Shown in pieces: positions 1 to 11,820 of a DNA stretch of 64,000 bases. The position numbers and the translations under genes are program-made. The DNA lies in contig JAJUBI010000004.1 of the NCBI GenBank assembly GCA_022419385.1, positions 2,771,286-2,835,285 of the forward strand, written 5' to 3'. Below the pieces are notes generated by a model. The model had not been told where the DNA came from. It ran no database searches and saw only the letters and a program-made list of their open reading frames with translations. Each line of letters begins with the position of its first letter. Position 1 is the stretch's first letter. The DNA is from Paraconiothyrium sp. Pb-2020. Taxonomy: Eukaryota; Ascomycota; Dothideomycetes; Pleosporales; Didymosphaeriaceae.

Positions 1-473
1 GTTTGTATACAAATGACGACTATCGAAAACTGAACTTCGCACGCTTACTCAATACCTCTATATCTCTAGAGGTCATTTCGCTATGCACCCTCCATTCGTC
101 TGATCATCATGAGCATTATCGACGTTGAACATCCGAGTCTCATGAAGCTACTCGTTGATAGAGCGTAGTCTAATAAAATTGTATTCTGGCAGGCGGATCC
201 TTGCACATGATAGCCGCTGCGGGCAAGGATCGGTATATGATGGGTTGGTATTCCTCCTTACCAGATCCAATCTCGTTTTTGAACCTGCAGCATCACGCTT
301 CTTCCCCGCAACAACGGATCCGCGCGTCACACAATGCGGGGAAGAAGACGGGATGACCCGCCCACGGTCCGATGCTAGCAATTCATGGATGCGAGCTTTT
401 CAGAAGTATCAGCATCCGTGTCTGCGGAAGTCGTACCACGTTCAGCACGCGCATCCTGTAGCGAACAGCAAAC
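1..473. other. 5' flank of the FAD oxidoreductase gene
   Basis: No gene is supported here. Short open frames on both strands show no family features. A perfect 12-bp palindrome, TTTGTATACAAA, lies at positions 2-13 at the very edge of the window. The stretch nearest position 474 should hold the promoter and 5' leader of the downstream gene. Confidence 0.5.
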
Positions 474-1979
474 ATGGACAACCTCGACCTCATCGTCGTA
501 GGCTCCGGCTTCGCCGGCTGCATGTCGACCCTCAACTTCCTCGAGACCACCAAGAAGCTCAATAAGGCCGCCCGGGTAGCTCTGATCGAGGTCGGGAAGG
601 AAGATGAGCGCTGCGGCGCCTCGCGCTGGACGATGGCCTACCTACGCCTCGACAAAGATCTCGGCTTCGATTCAGACTGGAAGCATGAGATGGCGCTCGT
701 ATCCAATGGACTCGCAGACCAATCCTATTGTGAAACGCTCGAGCGTGAGGCCCAGACCACAGCCAGGTATGTCCAAGACCATGGGGTGAAGTTCCACCAT
801 CATGACGAGGAGAATGTACTGCTTGAGTTTAAGACGGCGCAACATTTTGTATTTCCGGATGGTGGTGGCAAGGCGATTATTGATTGCTTGATGGGGCATA
901 TAAGAGAGTATAACAATGCGGAGGTGTATTGGGAGACGGAGGCGAGACATCTTTTGACAGATAAGAGGGGGGCTATAAGGGGACTGCAGGTGAGGAAGAA
1001 GGATGGTTTGCTGTATGAGCTGAATGCGCCGAATGTGGTGCTGGCATGTGGTGGTTTCGAGGGAAATAAGGAGATGTTGGCGAAGTATATTGGGAGGCGG
1101 ACGCACGAACTGCCACTGATCGCACCGGGGTTAAAGTATAACCGTGGAGCTGGACTGACTATGGCGCTTAAGGTTGGAGCTGGCACGGCTGGCTCGTTCG
1201 ACGGTATGCACTGTGAGCTAGTAGACACGCGCGCGACAAAGCCTGATGCGGTAATATGGGGTCACAATTACGGCATCGTTGTCAACGAGCAGTGCAAGCG
1301 TTTCTACGATGAAGGAAAGCGACACCTCTTTGCCACATTCGAGATGATCGCTCTAGAGCTGTGGCGAGACCAAAATCAGAAGGGCTACTTCATCACCGAC
1401 GAGCCGATCATGAACCGGTTCCGCCCTGGTTGGGTCTATGACACAACTGACCAGGAGCCAGAGAAGGCTGACACGATCCACGATCTAGCCGTAAGATTAA
1501 AGATTGATCCTGATGCTTTGGAGAAGACTGTAAAGGAGTTCAACGAAGCATGTAATGACAAGCCATTCGACCTTATGAAGCTGGATGGCAAAGCTACAAC
1601 TGGCCTGAACCCCGATAAAACGAACTGGGCCAACCCAATCAACACATCTCCGTACTATGGGTACCCGGTCACGTCGCACTTGACTTTTACCTATGGCGGC
1701 ATCAAGACAAATAACGAGGCGCAGGTGCTCAGTACGAACGATGTCCCGCTACCTGGGCTATGGGCTGCCGGCGAATTGACAGGTATATTTTATAACGGTC
1801 AGTACTCTGGGATCTACACGTGACGAGGCTGCTGCTAATTCTTCCAAGAATATCCACCAGCGACCTCAGTTCTTCGATCACTCACATTCGGCCGGCTGGC
1901 TGGCATCAAAATTGCAGAACAGCTGCGTTCTAAGTCATTGTTGCAAAGTGTAACCGACACAGTAAGGTCATCACTGTAA
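474..1979 (+). CDS. FAD-dependent oxidoreductase, fumarate reductase / tricarballylate dehydrogenase-like
   Basis: Predicted flavoprotein of the FAD-binding-2 (succinate dehydrogenase / fumarate reductase flavoprotein) family, most like TcuA-type tricarballylate dehydrogenases. The substrate is unknown. The dinucleotide-binding motif VVGSGFAG lies at residues 8-15. A second FAD-contact region reads VVLACGGFEGN, and the C-terminal flavin motif GLWAAGELTGIFYN is present. The unspliced frame stops at 1823 just after that motif and would lack the family's conserved end. I infer a 51-bp intron at 1798-1848 (GTCAGT...CCAAG). Splicing adds EYPPATSVLRSLTFGRLAG, the expected flavin-binding tail, and ends at a TAA at 1977-1979. 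The product is 484 aa. The start at 474 is favoured because the Rossmann motif follows within ten residues. The family is confident; the metabolic role is not. Confidence 0.88.
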
Positions 1980-2108
1980 GAAAGACGTTCAGTAGGTCTC
2001 ATCGAACATCGTACAAGCATGCGGATGGTGGCCACGGGCAACCGTTTGCAGCGTCGGCATGGAGAGTTTTGAGTATTAATATGAACATCATAGTGGTGTC
2101 CTCGCTCT

Positions 2109-3245
2109 TTAGCCGGTGTTGGTGTCCTCTTCTTGTTCATTAGTTCTTGCCAACCTGATATCAACCCAAATTGGAACATGATCACTAGGTCCTCGCTCTG
2201 CCTCACTGTCCAGAATCCCAGCGGCTCGTACCAGTGCCTTATCCCACATTTTCCTTCCTACAATGATATAATCCACCCTGTCACAGCTAGTTCCCCATTC
2301 TTGATTTCTAGAGAACCACGTGTATCGCTTCTCGTACTCGTTCATTCTTCTCCAAACATCGACACCATCAAACACTTTTTCCTCCCGCTGCTTCTTTCCA
2401 CCGAGGAACCGAAAATTAAAATCCGCGCGATTGAAAACATGTTGTTGAGGGAATGTGCGCAGACGGGGGTGACCGTCGATTCTAGCAGGCGCAACATTCA
2501 TGTCGCCAGCAAGTAGAACTTCCCAGCCGTCCTCTTCCAAGCTTAGACATTCTTCCATGAGGAGGCGATGAAATGCGAGCTTTCGGTCGTGCCTTGTACC
2601 ACGTATCGCGCCTGTTGCTGGATCGCGGTACGGGTTGTCAGTGCCGTTAACGGCGTAAACGTTGAAAAGTGCAACTCTTGTCGAGCCGTTTTTGAGCTCT
2701 ACTACTGAGATACGACCTTCTTTATCCCATTCGACTGTGCGGACTTTCGTTTGGTATTTGGTAGTCAGGTCTTCCCGTATGATACTGCACACGCCATACA
2801 CCTTTCCTCTTCCGCCCAAGCCCCTTGCATTATGTTTGTCCAAAGGCAATGTAAAGTATGCCTCATATCTTGGTCCTCTTTCTGATTTAGATGAATCAGG
2901 TGAGAGTCTTGCATTAATCGCACTTCGTACAGCATCTTGCGTTTTAACATCCCTTGTAGCAATTTTGACTTCCTGCAGAAAGAGTATGGCAGGCCACTGA
3001 TGTCTTTTGAGGCATTCGCGAAGGGATGCGGGTTGCAGCTTGACATGCGATTTCTTCGAGATGAAGAAGTTGGTAATCGGCCTTTGTAGGAACGGCGCGA
3101 TGCCATTCACGTTCCGGGAGAAGATGCGCATTGTATCGGCGTCAGGTGCAGCGAGTGGTAAAGGTGTCGTAAGGTTAACAAACGTTGGCTCGGTGGGTGA
3201 TATCTTCTGCCTCTTGGAAGGCGGAGGACTGATTTCGCGACTCAT
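2109..3245 (-). CDS. ExoIII/APE-like nuclease (endonuclease/exonuclease/phosphatase fold)
   Basis: A single-exon protein of 378 aa. It belongs to the exonuclease III / AP-endonuclease branch of the EEP superfamily, which cleaves DNA at abasic sites or degrades it from 3' ends. Active-site signatures are in the expected order: RNVNGI (residues 44-49, metal-binding Asn), LFLQEVKI (about 88-95, catalytic Glu92), VLLAGDMNVAPARIDGH (Asp/Asn pair), CDRVDYIIVG and GPSDHVPIW (Asp-His pair near 355). The first 40 residues are basic and proline-rich, include SKRQK, and could hold a nuclear signal. It resembles the fungal proteins usually annotated as exodeoxyribonuclease III rather than a canonical Apn2, because no C-terminal zinc finger is visible. 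It diverges from the eS21 gene at 3627, and the two probably share the 381-bp spacer. A role in DNA repair is inferred from the family. Confidence 0.87.
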   Translation of the reverse strand: MSREISPPPSKRQKISPTEPTFVNLTTPLPLAAPDADTMRIFSRNVNGIAPFLQRPITNFFISKKSHVKLQPASLRECLKRHQWPAILFLQEVKIATRDVKTQDAVRSAINARLSPDSSKSERGPRYEAYFTLPLDKHNARGLGGRGKVYGVCSIIREDLTTKYQTKVRTVEWDKEGRISVVELKNGSTRVALFNVYAVNGTDNPYRDPATGAIRGTRHDRKLAFHRLLMEECLSLEEDGWEVLLAGDMNVAPARIDGHPRLRTFPQQHVFNRADFNFRFLGGKKQREEKVFDGVDVWRRMNEYEKRYTWFSRNQEWGTSCDRVDYIIVGRKMWDKALVRAAGILDSEAERGPSDHVPIWVDIRLARTNEQEEDTNTG

Positions 3246-3626
3246 GTTGTTACCCGGTCAGACTATTGATGGACTCTGTGGTCTTTCAGACGCCGTGGTG
3301 CGTTGGGAAGTGTAGGCAGTGACGTCATTGCTCTCTTCATTTTTACTATATTTTTGCTCCTTGAACCATCATGACAACCCTACGGGACGTAGATTTTGTA
3401 ATAATTCAAGACATTCAACTATCAGTGCATCGTGATATCTCTGAAGATGCCTGCAGTGGGTGGGTAAGTTGCGCTAAGAACTTCTCGCACTAGGGCGCCA
3501 AGGCCGCACTAACTCCGCCACTTGTGAAATGGCCCACACTGAAGCTCTCGTGTCGCGACTGACAACGATTTCACGATCGCCTACGCCCTCGAATTACCAC
3601 CCGACGCCCTACACACAACCGTCAAC
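3246..3626. promoter_or_regulatory. Divergent intergenic region, nuclease / eS21
   Basis: 381 bp separate the start codons of two divergent genes, so both promoters and 5' leaders should lie here. Several C-rich runs precede the eS21 start, as is common for fungal ribosomal protein genes. No specific factor site could be assigned. Confidence 0.5.
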
Positions 3627-4005
3627 ATGGAGAACGAACGCGGCGAGCTCGTCGACCGTAAGACAGCCCCTAATTAGCCCGCCGTTGCGGCCCCCTTCGC
3701 CGCCGAATTTCGACCCCTCCAAACGATGCCTCGTGTACAATATTGGAATTGTAGAGTGCTAACAAGCGTGCGCAGTCTACGTCCCCCGCAAGTGCAGCGC
3801 CACCGGCCGCATCATCAAGGCCAAGGACCACGGTTCCGTTCAGATCAGCATCGGCAAGGTCGACGAGAACGGCCGCTACACCGGCGAGAACCAGACATAC
3901 GCCCTCTCCGGCTTCGTTCGCGCCATGGGCGAGAGCGACGACTCCATCAACAGGCTCACCCAGAAGGATGGCTTCCTCAAGGGTGTTTGGAGCGCGCAGC
4001 GATAG
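3627..4005 (+). CDS. RPS21: 40S ribosomal protein eS21
   Basis: Small-subunit ribosomal protein eS21, needed for 40S maturation and located on the 40S subunit. Exon 1 is 3627-3657 and encodes MENERGELVD plus one base. The intron is 3658-3775 (118 bp, GTAAGA...CGCAG, with GCTAAC as a likely branch site). Exon 2 is 3776-4005. The join completes a Leu codon and gives LVDLYVPRKCSATGRIIKAK, the diagnostic N-terminus of this family. The product is 86 aa, against 87 in yeast, and ends in GFLKGVWSAQR. The short first exon with an early intron is the usual layout for fungal ribosomal protein genes. Confidence 0.97.
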
Positions 4006-7000
4006 TTCATTGGAGGAGGGTGCGTCTCGCTCAACTCCAGCATTTTTAGGGCCGGAAGAGCTGACTCGCAGCAGGAGCATCGTATCTAGTAGGAGCAAAT
4101 ACGGTCACGGAATGCATCCCATGGCTACTTCAGGCTTTCTACTTCTTCAAGTGAAGTATCACGGAGTCACGATTGACGGACATCGTTTTCTGCCGTTAGA
4201 CGATCAAATCAACAATATTCGGTCTCACTTTCTTGGTCCCACTCACAATCACTTCTCGCCTGACAGAAACATGGCTCATTTTGTTGGTGTCTGTGAGGCG
4301 GTATAGATTTTGTCGAGAGTGCACACTATGTAACGAATCAGCTCGCACTTGAGCGATTGGCCGGAATGAACATACGAAACCGAGCGCTAACTGTGCAGCT
4401 GTTATCCCGCTGTCACTAAGATATTCTCGAACCTGGGCGATAGTCGTTCCGACACCCTAATCAGATGGAAATGTTCTCGAATCACTACGCTAAACCTCCA
4501 CAGATGCCCTTCTCACCACTTGCTCCGTAGTCCGCTAACGAACCATTCTATCGGGTTCACCTTTTGGGCCCTAATAGCAAAGCCTCGATGTTCGTTCGCT
4601 GGAACCACCTGCATGTCAGTCTACGGCGCACACAACCGGCACCCGTCACACCGTTTACTGCCCGCCAGGGGGGTCTCTACACGCAGTGCTGTGGCAGGCT
4701 AGACGCTTTCCATGGACGACGTGAATCTCCGTATGCTTAGTGACGTAGCGCGCGGCCTTCTGCGAGAGGTTCGAACGGTGAAGTTATTTTAGGAGTATTG
4801 GGAGGGACAACACACCATTACAAAGGTACCTCCGCTGTTGTGATGATCTCCACACTTTAGTGGATGCCTGCCTTCCCTACCCTGTCTATCACTTCATCCC
4901 TGCTGTAACTCTCACATTGCTTGATAACGCGACTGGAGTGACTTCTCACATTCACTTTGCTTTTTCTCCTGAAACAAAATCCCAACCATCTTACGACCGC
5001 CGACCTGCCAAGCTATCCTTGCCGGCCCACGTTCTTGCCCCAATGGCTCTCACATCTTCATCCCACTCACCTGCCACAGCACAACCCCGCGCCGTGTAAC
5101 TCCTGACGAAAAGCACACGCCCCGACCTACCTACTCCGTCTTAGCTCTCCTCTTCCGATCCACGGGTTTTGCTTCTTCCGATGTAAAAGCATAAGCGAGG
5201 AGAGTCGCACGTAGAAGCACATGATATGTGTATCTTTGGCGACGGGTGCGGCATGGCATCCCCGTTTTTGTCTTACCTGTACTTGCTTCATTCTGGATGC
5301 AAATGCACACATGATGGCTTGGTCATGATAGGTGGCACACGTAGACGCACATGACATGTGTTGTCGCACGATGGGTGCATCGGGATGGCTTCCCCGTTGG
5401 ATGAGCGAGGTCTACGGCCGAAGGCTGTGTAACAACATGTCGACTGTAGGAGATGGTACACGTCATTGCCAGGCTGGGAGCCTCACCGATAACATTCGTT
5501 GGGCACATCTGGAGTACAAGTGGATGCCTGAGTGCTGAAGTATCAGTCACCGATGATTGTACAGAGTTCTAGAGGGGACTCACGGAGCTGGCAGCACTGG
5601 GATTGCGTGGACCGCGTCCTGACCGATGGAAGTCAGCAGGCCTGCAAAGCTGCCACACTAGCTCACATCATAGATTTGCCTTGGGTCGTATGCGTTCAGC
5701 GGCGTACATTTGGTGGAGTGGACGACAGGCGGATACCGTGATTCGGACCGCACTGCACAGAGCTCACACCGATGAGGCCCAGGAGCCGGAGCCAAGCCCG
5801 ATACAGGGTAGCGAAACCCTTGTCTACCGTCTCCGAGATGAGATGAGATGGCTGAGACGGGACGGGGGTCATGCGCACGTGCGGGGTAGGACGTTGGAGA
5901 ATCTCGGGCCGCTGTTCGTGAAAGCGGCTCGGGATTTGTGGAAGGGGAAAGTATTCTGCGGTCGAATTCGGTGAGACTGGCGTACTCCCACGATTCTGCA
6001 AACGAGGGATATGACAAGGGGGGGTAATTGGCGGAGTCGAGGCCGCGAATGAGGAAGCTCGTCTCGGAGATGCATGTACATGCGGTTGTGGGCTGTTGGC
6101 GGCGCAGGTACGTGACACGCGGTGCACTCCTGGTGCCACCAGCTACCGGGGTAGACATTTAGGCGAGAAACAACTTGAGCATCATACGAACGGAGCGTGT
6201 TGCGTTGACCGTGTGTGGACAGACGCACAGATATTCCTTCGTACACTAGGGTACAAGAACATTAGCCGTTGGCCGTGCGTTGTCATGATTCATATGTAGG
6301 AGCCGTGAGCATGCCGGCATGAAGTGAGACAAGTTTTGCTTTTGTCTTCCCGCAGCGTGGGAGCTCTTGCAGATAACTTCGGCGTGTTTGATCCGAAAAA
6401 GAAGCCGACTAGATAAGATTGAAAATGGCAATGTCAGGAGTCGGGATACCGAAAGTAGTTGTCGGCATGTCCGGGTCTGCAAAGTTTCTGTCAGAACGTG
6501 GGGTCATGCACTCAGCCCTATACCGTGTAGTAATCCAATTCTCCTTCTGCGTAGAATTGCGCCGACATGCGCCGTTTTTTCTTCTAATTCGCATTGATGT
6601 ATGAATAAAGATGATCGGCGGGGCCTTGTGTGTCCCGTAGGATAATGTACATATTGTATCGTACAATGCTTTGGCTTAAACACGTACGAGCGTCGTGATA
6701 TTCGCCACCGCTACTTCTTCGCGGTAAAATTCCCGAAAGCCTGTCTTTCTTCCGCTCGCCCCACATCCAATCTGTGCCGCAAAAACGTGGCAGAGACCCA
6801 CTTCATACCAACTAGTTCGAGCCTTCTGCATCTCGGGTCTTCAATTACCGGTACCGGTGCACTTTGAAAGGCCTCATCAATCGTTTCTTGGCAAATATTG
6901 TGCGCGAGGCGGTGTGACTATGCAACTGCGGACGTCTTGCGTGTCTGCATCCGCGCGTTGGAGTAAATGCAGGGTCAGTCTCCCGAGTCGCCTCGGATGA

Positions 7001-7097
7001 GGCCAGGGCTCTCGACGCACAGTGTGTAGCCATGTGAAAGAAAAGACGTCTAGTATACCGCTTCTAGCGTCGGCATTTGCTACTGCATCGAGGGCTC
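4006..7097. other. 3.1-kb region without a supportable gene
   Basis: Open frames here are short (the longest about 166 codons at 5658-6158 on the minus strand), overlap one another on both strands, and show no recognisable domain or convincing splice partner. No rRNA, tRNA or transposon ORF was seen. The stretch holds the diverged direct repeat listed at 5208-5398 and, at its end, the 3' flank of RTC1. Base composition does not look strongly AT-skewed, so nothing suggests heavily RIP-mutated transposon DNA. Confidence 0.5.
5208..5398. repeat. Diverged direct repeat, two copies about 60 bp long
   Basis: Copy 1 is 5208-5266 and copy 2 is 5338-5398, offset by 130 bp. The first 23 bases match at 21 positions, and both copies end in CCCCGTT after a GGGTGC block. 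Each copy carries an inverted repeat: CACATGATATGTG at 5218-5230 and CACATGACATGTG at 5348-5360. Origin and function are unknown. Confidence 0.7.
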
Positions 7098-10000
7098 CTA
7101 GTGTTGGTCGATATGCGGTTCCACGACACGCACCCTCCGACCGTCTTCCTTCGTGCGAGCAAATTGCGCGCCTGTATTGGAACCGGTATTTTGTACCGTG
7201 TCAAGAGTAGTATCGTCGAAGGCTCCTCGGACAGCGGAGACAGCCTTGCTTTCCCCGACTTTCCAGTCGTCACCTTTCCTGACGACTCTCGATCGTTCTT
7301 TCTCCGCTTTCAAGCGTAGAATCTGTTCTATCTTTTCTTCACGACTCTTGCCTTGCACACAATCACACAGACATCCCTCGGTTGCACATGCTCCGTCGGA
7401 GCTCCTTGCATCGGAAAACCAAGTAGAGAGACAATGGGTATGCCCTCCGTGACCACAGATCGGACACCACGTCCACAACATTGTGTTCGGTGGAGACACA
7501 GGCTCGGGCACACTGGCTGATGGAGCGTCATCATCCTCATCCACATCAACTGCCACGCTTGAGAGCAAAGACGAACGCTTCCGTTTGTGGTCTGTATCCC
7601 TTAAGCTCGTGCGGAGTTTCGCCTTCGCTTTCTTTTTTGTGGTGACGGCCTCGAAAGCTGGATATCGACCCCAGCAGATAGGACAAGGCGCTTGCGCCCG
7701 TTTACATGTTTCGCAACGCATCTTGTCCTTTGGATTATTGATTGGAGACTTGCAACTGAGACATAACAGTCCGATCTGTGTACCCTTGAGTGCTTGTTCA
7801 TACACAGCGGGGTACATTGGATATGCGAGTCGACGCACAGTAGCGGCAGCATTGTACAACGAAAGACTATGAAGCTGTGAATGGTAAGTGTGGAGGATGG
7901 CTTCGGCCTGATAGGGGTTTATGCCTGCCGCAATGATCTTTTTTATTTCAGTGGAAAGTATCGTTTCCGATTGGCCAGGCGAGAGACCTAGGGCGGTGAA
8001 GGTCTCCGTATAAGCTGCCAGTGTAGGCCTGAGGTCGATGTCTGACTGGCCAGGGGCGCCGCGCGCTTGCGGTAGTAAAGGCGTTAAAAGGAGCAGGATA
8101 AGCGAAGAGGTTTGTGCGTCGGCTTGAGAGTCGGTGAAGAATGTGAGAAGGTTTTCAAGCAGACCAATCATAGCGAAAGGTTGTTCCTCGTCTGCATCAA
8201 GGTGCATAGCCTGGAAATCTTCTAAGAGCAATCGATCTTCGGATGCAGTATCAAGTGCCGGAGCAGGCTCAGCTGCATACGGAAGAGTACCAGGGGTTTT
8301 TAGGCTCTGTGGGGACCTTGTGGGATTGTGGCCCTCTGGAACAATTGTTCCACTGGCTTCCATGTCGAGACTGTATCCCATCAGCGAAGATACAGAAACC
8401 CCACTGCCACTACTCGTGAATGCCTCCGATTCAGAACTGTCATGACGAAGCAACTGATTGTTTCGATGCAAGTTCTCGAAATCATGAACCGCTTGTTCCT
8501 GACTGACATTGTCTGGCGGTTCGCTGGCATCATCGCAAGTCGTCCCTGACTTATCGCCGTCATGCGATACTGTCGTCGAACCATCAATCTTAGGGATAGT
8601 GGTGGGGGATATTTGAAAACTATGATGCGACTGTACACGCTGATTTGCGCCAAGTGCAGAGGGGATTGGCTTCCCAAAGCTTAGATCATCAAACGGACGT
8701 AAAGGTTCATGAGATCCCGGATTGATGTTCTGTGGATGAGATGTGCCACTGTTCAAGGAGCCAGGCATAGAGCCTCCATGCTGCGAGTCGGTTGAAGCAG
8801 AAAACATAGCAAAGCTCTCATCGGAGTCATGCCGATCTAGTCGGGGCGGTACCTGTATGTTCAGCCCCGGGCTTTCGGCTGGCTCAAAACTGAGAGGTAC
8901 TCGAGGAGGTGCCCGCCAGCTACCGACCATCGCCCTTCGTTCATCGAAGTCATTCGACGAATGGTACCATTGCGGTCCGTTGAACCTAGGACGGTTAGCA
9001 GCAAGCTCAGCTTGCCGGCTTGCACTGTCTGGAGCTAGAAGACTATTGTTCGAATGAGGCCCAGCAATCGCGGGAGGCAGCTCAATCTTCTCATCGTGAT
9101 CTATATCTGGAAGCGGAGATCGTTGCTTTTCATTGGCTGTTAAAGATATTCCTGTAAGCGGCCGTGCAAGCGGAGTGGCAATATTCGAAGTGCTTTCAAG
9201 AGTGGCAATGTTTTGGTCTGTGCTGTGGCTGTGAGAAGTGGTGTGCTCTGGATTTACGGAAGCAGCGGTGGCAAGGCCTGAGTGACTTTTCTGCTTGTCA
9301 TGTGCCTTCAGTTGTTCCGAAAGAGGTTCTGGTTGGAAACCCAACGACGCTAGTGTTGTAGGCTTGGTTTTCGCTCGACGTCGGTTTCTGTGCAACAGCG
9401 CTCGCCGTTGCAGGTTACTAGCGATAGTCAAGCCAACAAACCTCCATGTCGTAGCAAGTCTGTAAGATGCAGCTTTTTGAGCGTATTCCGCGTTCTTGTC
9501 AAAGATGTGCTGCACATCCTCAAAAGATTGTACTGTAGGCGGATCTGTCAACGGTATTGCTTTGTATTTCTGCGCAAGATATGCGAATATCTGAATATTC
9601 GTTGTTCCAGGGAGCGTACCACGCAATGCGAGCTGATTCGGTCGTGAAGTCTCATTTTGTACAACCATGGAATCGGTGAGGAACATGACTTTGGGCGCAG
9701 CGTCGGAGGGAGGGGTGCTACCAAACGATTTAGCAGATCTGTTGCTTGCTGTGCGACCATGATGCCTCCTGGACAGCAAGAAACTCTCGTCAAAACTGTT
9801 TTCTGCTGAACTACGCAGGCTGGACTTCTCCGGACTACTGCGCTTTTCACGAGATCTAGTAGCATAGGTGTCTTCTGGATATGCTGGACCTGTCGAGCGC
9901 CGGCGACGTGGCCTTCTCTGAGCGATCGCGCTGATCTCCCCGCTTGATGATACAGCTATTGCCTGTAGATTCCGACGATCTAGGGTTCTAGGCGCGTGAT

Positions 10001-11332
10001 GGACATCGTTCTGCTGGAAGACGCCTTCCCGGCCAACGGTCCAAAGCGTGTCACGAGAGTGCCAGAGCATGTCAGATGGAGCGCTCGAGAACTTATTAAT
10101 TTCACGGAAGGGTAAGTGCGGACGTCGAAAATCCCACAAATGGATGGTTGAGTGGTCACGGTCATAAGCGGTCGCAAGCTGAGTGCATTGATATGCACCT
10201 TCCTCAGACCAGTTGGGCGGTCGCCACCGCGCATTGTGAACGGGGTATGGAGCGTGTAAAGTGAGTGTTGGCTTCTGTCGCCTGACACCGATGGAGAAAT
10301 CCCATACTTTGACGGTCCGGTCGAGACCCGCACTAAGAAGATGCTTTCCGTCCGGGTGCCAATCGATGGCGGTGCATGGCTTCTGTTCATGGGCAGTGAT
10401 TTTCTGTTTGGCAACTCTATTGTTGCTATAATCCCAGCGCATGATGGTTCCGTTGTCGGTGCCAAAAGCGAATTCAACGGCATCCGTGGGCGACCATTGG
10501 ATGTCATATATGGCACCGTTGATACCGGCATATTGGTCTCTGCTGCGGCAGGTCATGATGTCTTTCCTCGTATCACGGAGATCCCACAAGCGAACTGTCC
10601 CGTCATGGCTTGCAGACAACAACAAGTGACCTTGATGGGGGTTGAAGGCTAGCTTGTGAACCTGACGAGTATGCTCGTGCAGGCGAGCCAGCTCAACACC
10701 CGCCCGATTGAGGTCGTAGAGAATGACCTTGCCATTGGCAGCGGCGGTGGCTATGTGCGTGTTAAACTGACCATGGGACCACTTGACGTCCTGGATGCCA
10801 AGACCATTGCGTTGTCTGGCATGGGAGTGGTCCGAGTAGTTGATGACGGCAGCGCGCAGGTTGGTCTCCTCGACAATCCTGGCATCCTGCTGCTGGACAC
10901 GGACGGTCTTGAGAATCTCCTTGCCGGCCAGGATGGCATGGGTGCGGTCCCGGTTGATGTCGAGGGCCTCGATGGGCAGGCCCGTCTTGTGGCTTGCATC
11001 TTGAGAGGAGCCGGTTCGAAGGCTGGGCGACTCAGCAGGCGTCACGCAACGGGGAGCGGCGGCATGGGTCGAGGGTGACGCATCAATGCCCAAGGCTCGA
11101 CATGAATACACGGCGCAGCTGCAGAGGCAACTTACCCTGGGAGCTTTGGGACCAGCGGGTTCGGACGGCCGCCATCGGGGCGATTCGTCTGCGCGCTTGG
11201 CGGACGACTGCCGTAGGCGCTGGCGCTCGTCTGCACCTGGTTGACGAGGCGCGAGAAGTACGAGGCCTTGGACGGCGGCAGCGGAGGCGGCGGCGGAATG
11301 GGCGCGGCGGAAGAGACCCGGCGAGGCTCCAT
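7098..11332 (-). CDS. RTC1: RTC1 / WDR24 (Sea2) subunit of the SEA/GATOR2 complex
   Basis: WD-repeat protein of the WDR24 family, a subunit of the vacuole-associated SEA (GATOR2) complex that regulates TORC1 in response to amino acids. Exon 1 is 11332-11136 and starts MEPRRVSSAAP. The intron is 11135-11023 (113 bp, GTAAGT...CCCAG). Exon 2 is 11022-7098. The product is about 1373 aa. After the splice comes GLPIEALDINRDRTHAILAG, the typical first WD blade. Further blades (LLSASHDGTVRLWDLRD, LLSAGLDRTVKVWDFSIG) run to about residue 400. A long low-complexity serine-rich middle follows. The C-terminus (about 1150-1290) has the paired-cysteine zinc/RING-like region with CETCKR, CPICWGRYP, CPICGHGGHTHC and CLCDC. 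The longer open frame reaching 11678 is not used, because its N-terminal 200 codons are low-complexity Arg/Ala/Ser sequence unlike the family. It is divergent from the ABC transporter gene. Confidence 0.93.
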
Positions 11333-11820
11333 GGCACCGAGTGCTGGTCGTGTCGTCTACGCGCGTCGCAGAGGCATGGCGCGGCGGGCTCTGCGTCGGG
11401 CGAGTTGCGGTGAGGGCAATTGAAACGGGCGCGGTCAGTGGCCGGCGACGGCTGCAACGCGCTGCGGCTTCGAGTTCCAGAGACGCCGCGTCGGGACGGG
11501 CGAGGTGCCTGTGAATTATATGCACGCGTTGCAGGGCGCATCGACAGTGCATCGACGCCGCGACATGGGCAGGGGTGATTGTTCTGGCCCAGGGCCCCGC
11601 TAATGCTGGTGGCGCTTCGCCGTCAGTAGCAGTAGCAGTAGCAGTAGCTTGGTAGCTGCACCCTGGAGTGCCCGTCAAACGCCTGACGCTCTTTTCAACA
11701 CCATGCCGCGTCTCTGCTTCTCTCTCTAATCCCTCCTGCCCACGCGCCCGACGCCCTACTCACCTCCTCCACCGGCCAGTCCGCGCATCCGGACGCTCCT
11801 CGCACTCGGCGCCCCCCAGC
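11333..11820. promoter_or_regulatory. Divergent intergenic region, RTC1 / HMT1-like
   Basis: 488 bp lie between the start codons of RTC1 (minus) and the ABC transporter (plus), so this is a probable bidirectional promoter. It is GC-rich on the RTC1 side, pyrimidine-rich just before the transporter start, and contains the hexanucleotide array at 11624-11647. Confidence 0.5.
11624..11647. repeat. (CAGTAG)x4 microsatellite
   Basis: Four perfect tandem copies of CAGTAG lie about 290 bp upstream of the RTC1 start and 175 bp upstream of the transporter start. Such an array is likely to vary in length between strains. Confidence 0.9.

Noticed and set aside
474..1823. FAD oxidoreductase ending at 1823 as a truncated gene
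   Set aside because: A 51-bp intron restores the conserved EYPPATS...FGRLAG tail, so the gene is intact.
4760..4790. A GGTTCGAA motif as part of a tRNA gene
   Set aside because: No matching acceptor, D or anticodon stems could be built around it. No other tRNA-like T-loop in the intergenic regions checked gave a cloverleaf.
5658..6158. 166-codon minus-strand frame
   Set aside because: Three overlapping phases on the same strand and one on the other are equally open. Composition is not protein-like and nothing is recognised.
11333..11678. N-terminal extension of RTC1 to 11678
   Set aside because: The frame is open but encodes low-complexity Arg/Ser/Ala sequence unlike the family. A spliced start at 11332 in another phase gives a typical N-terminus.
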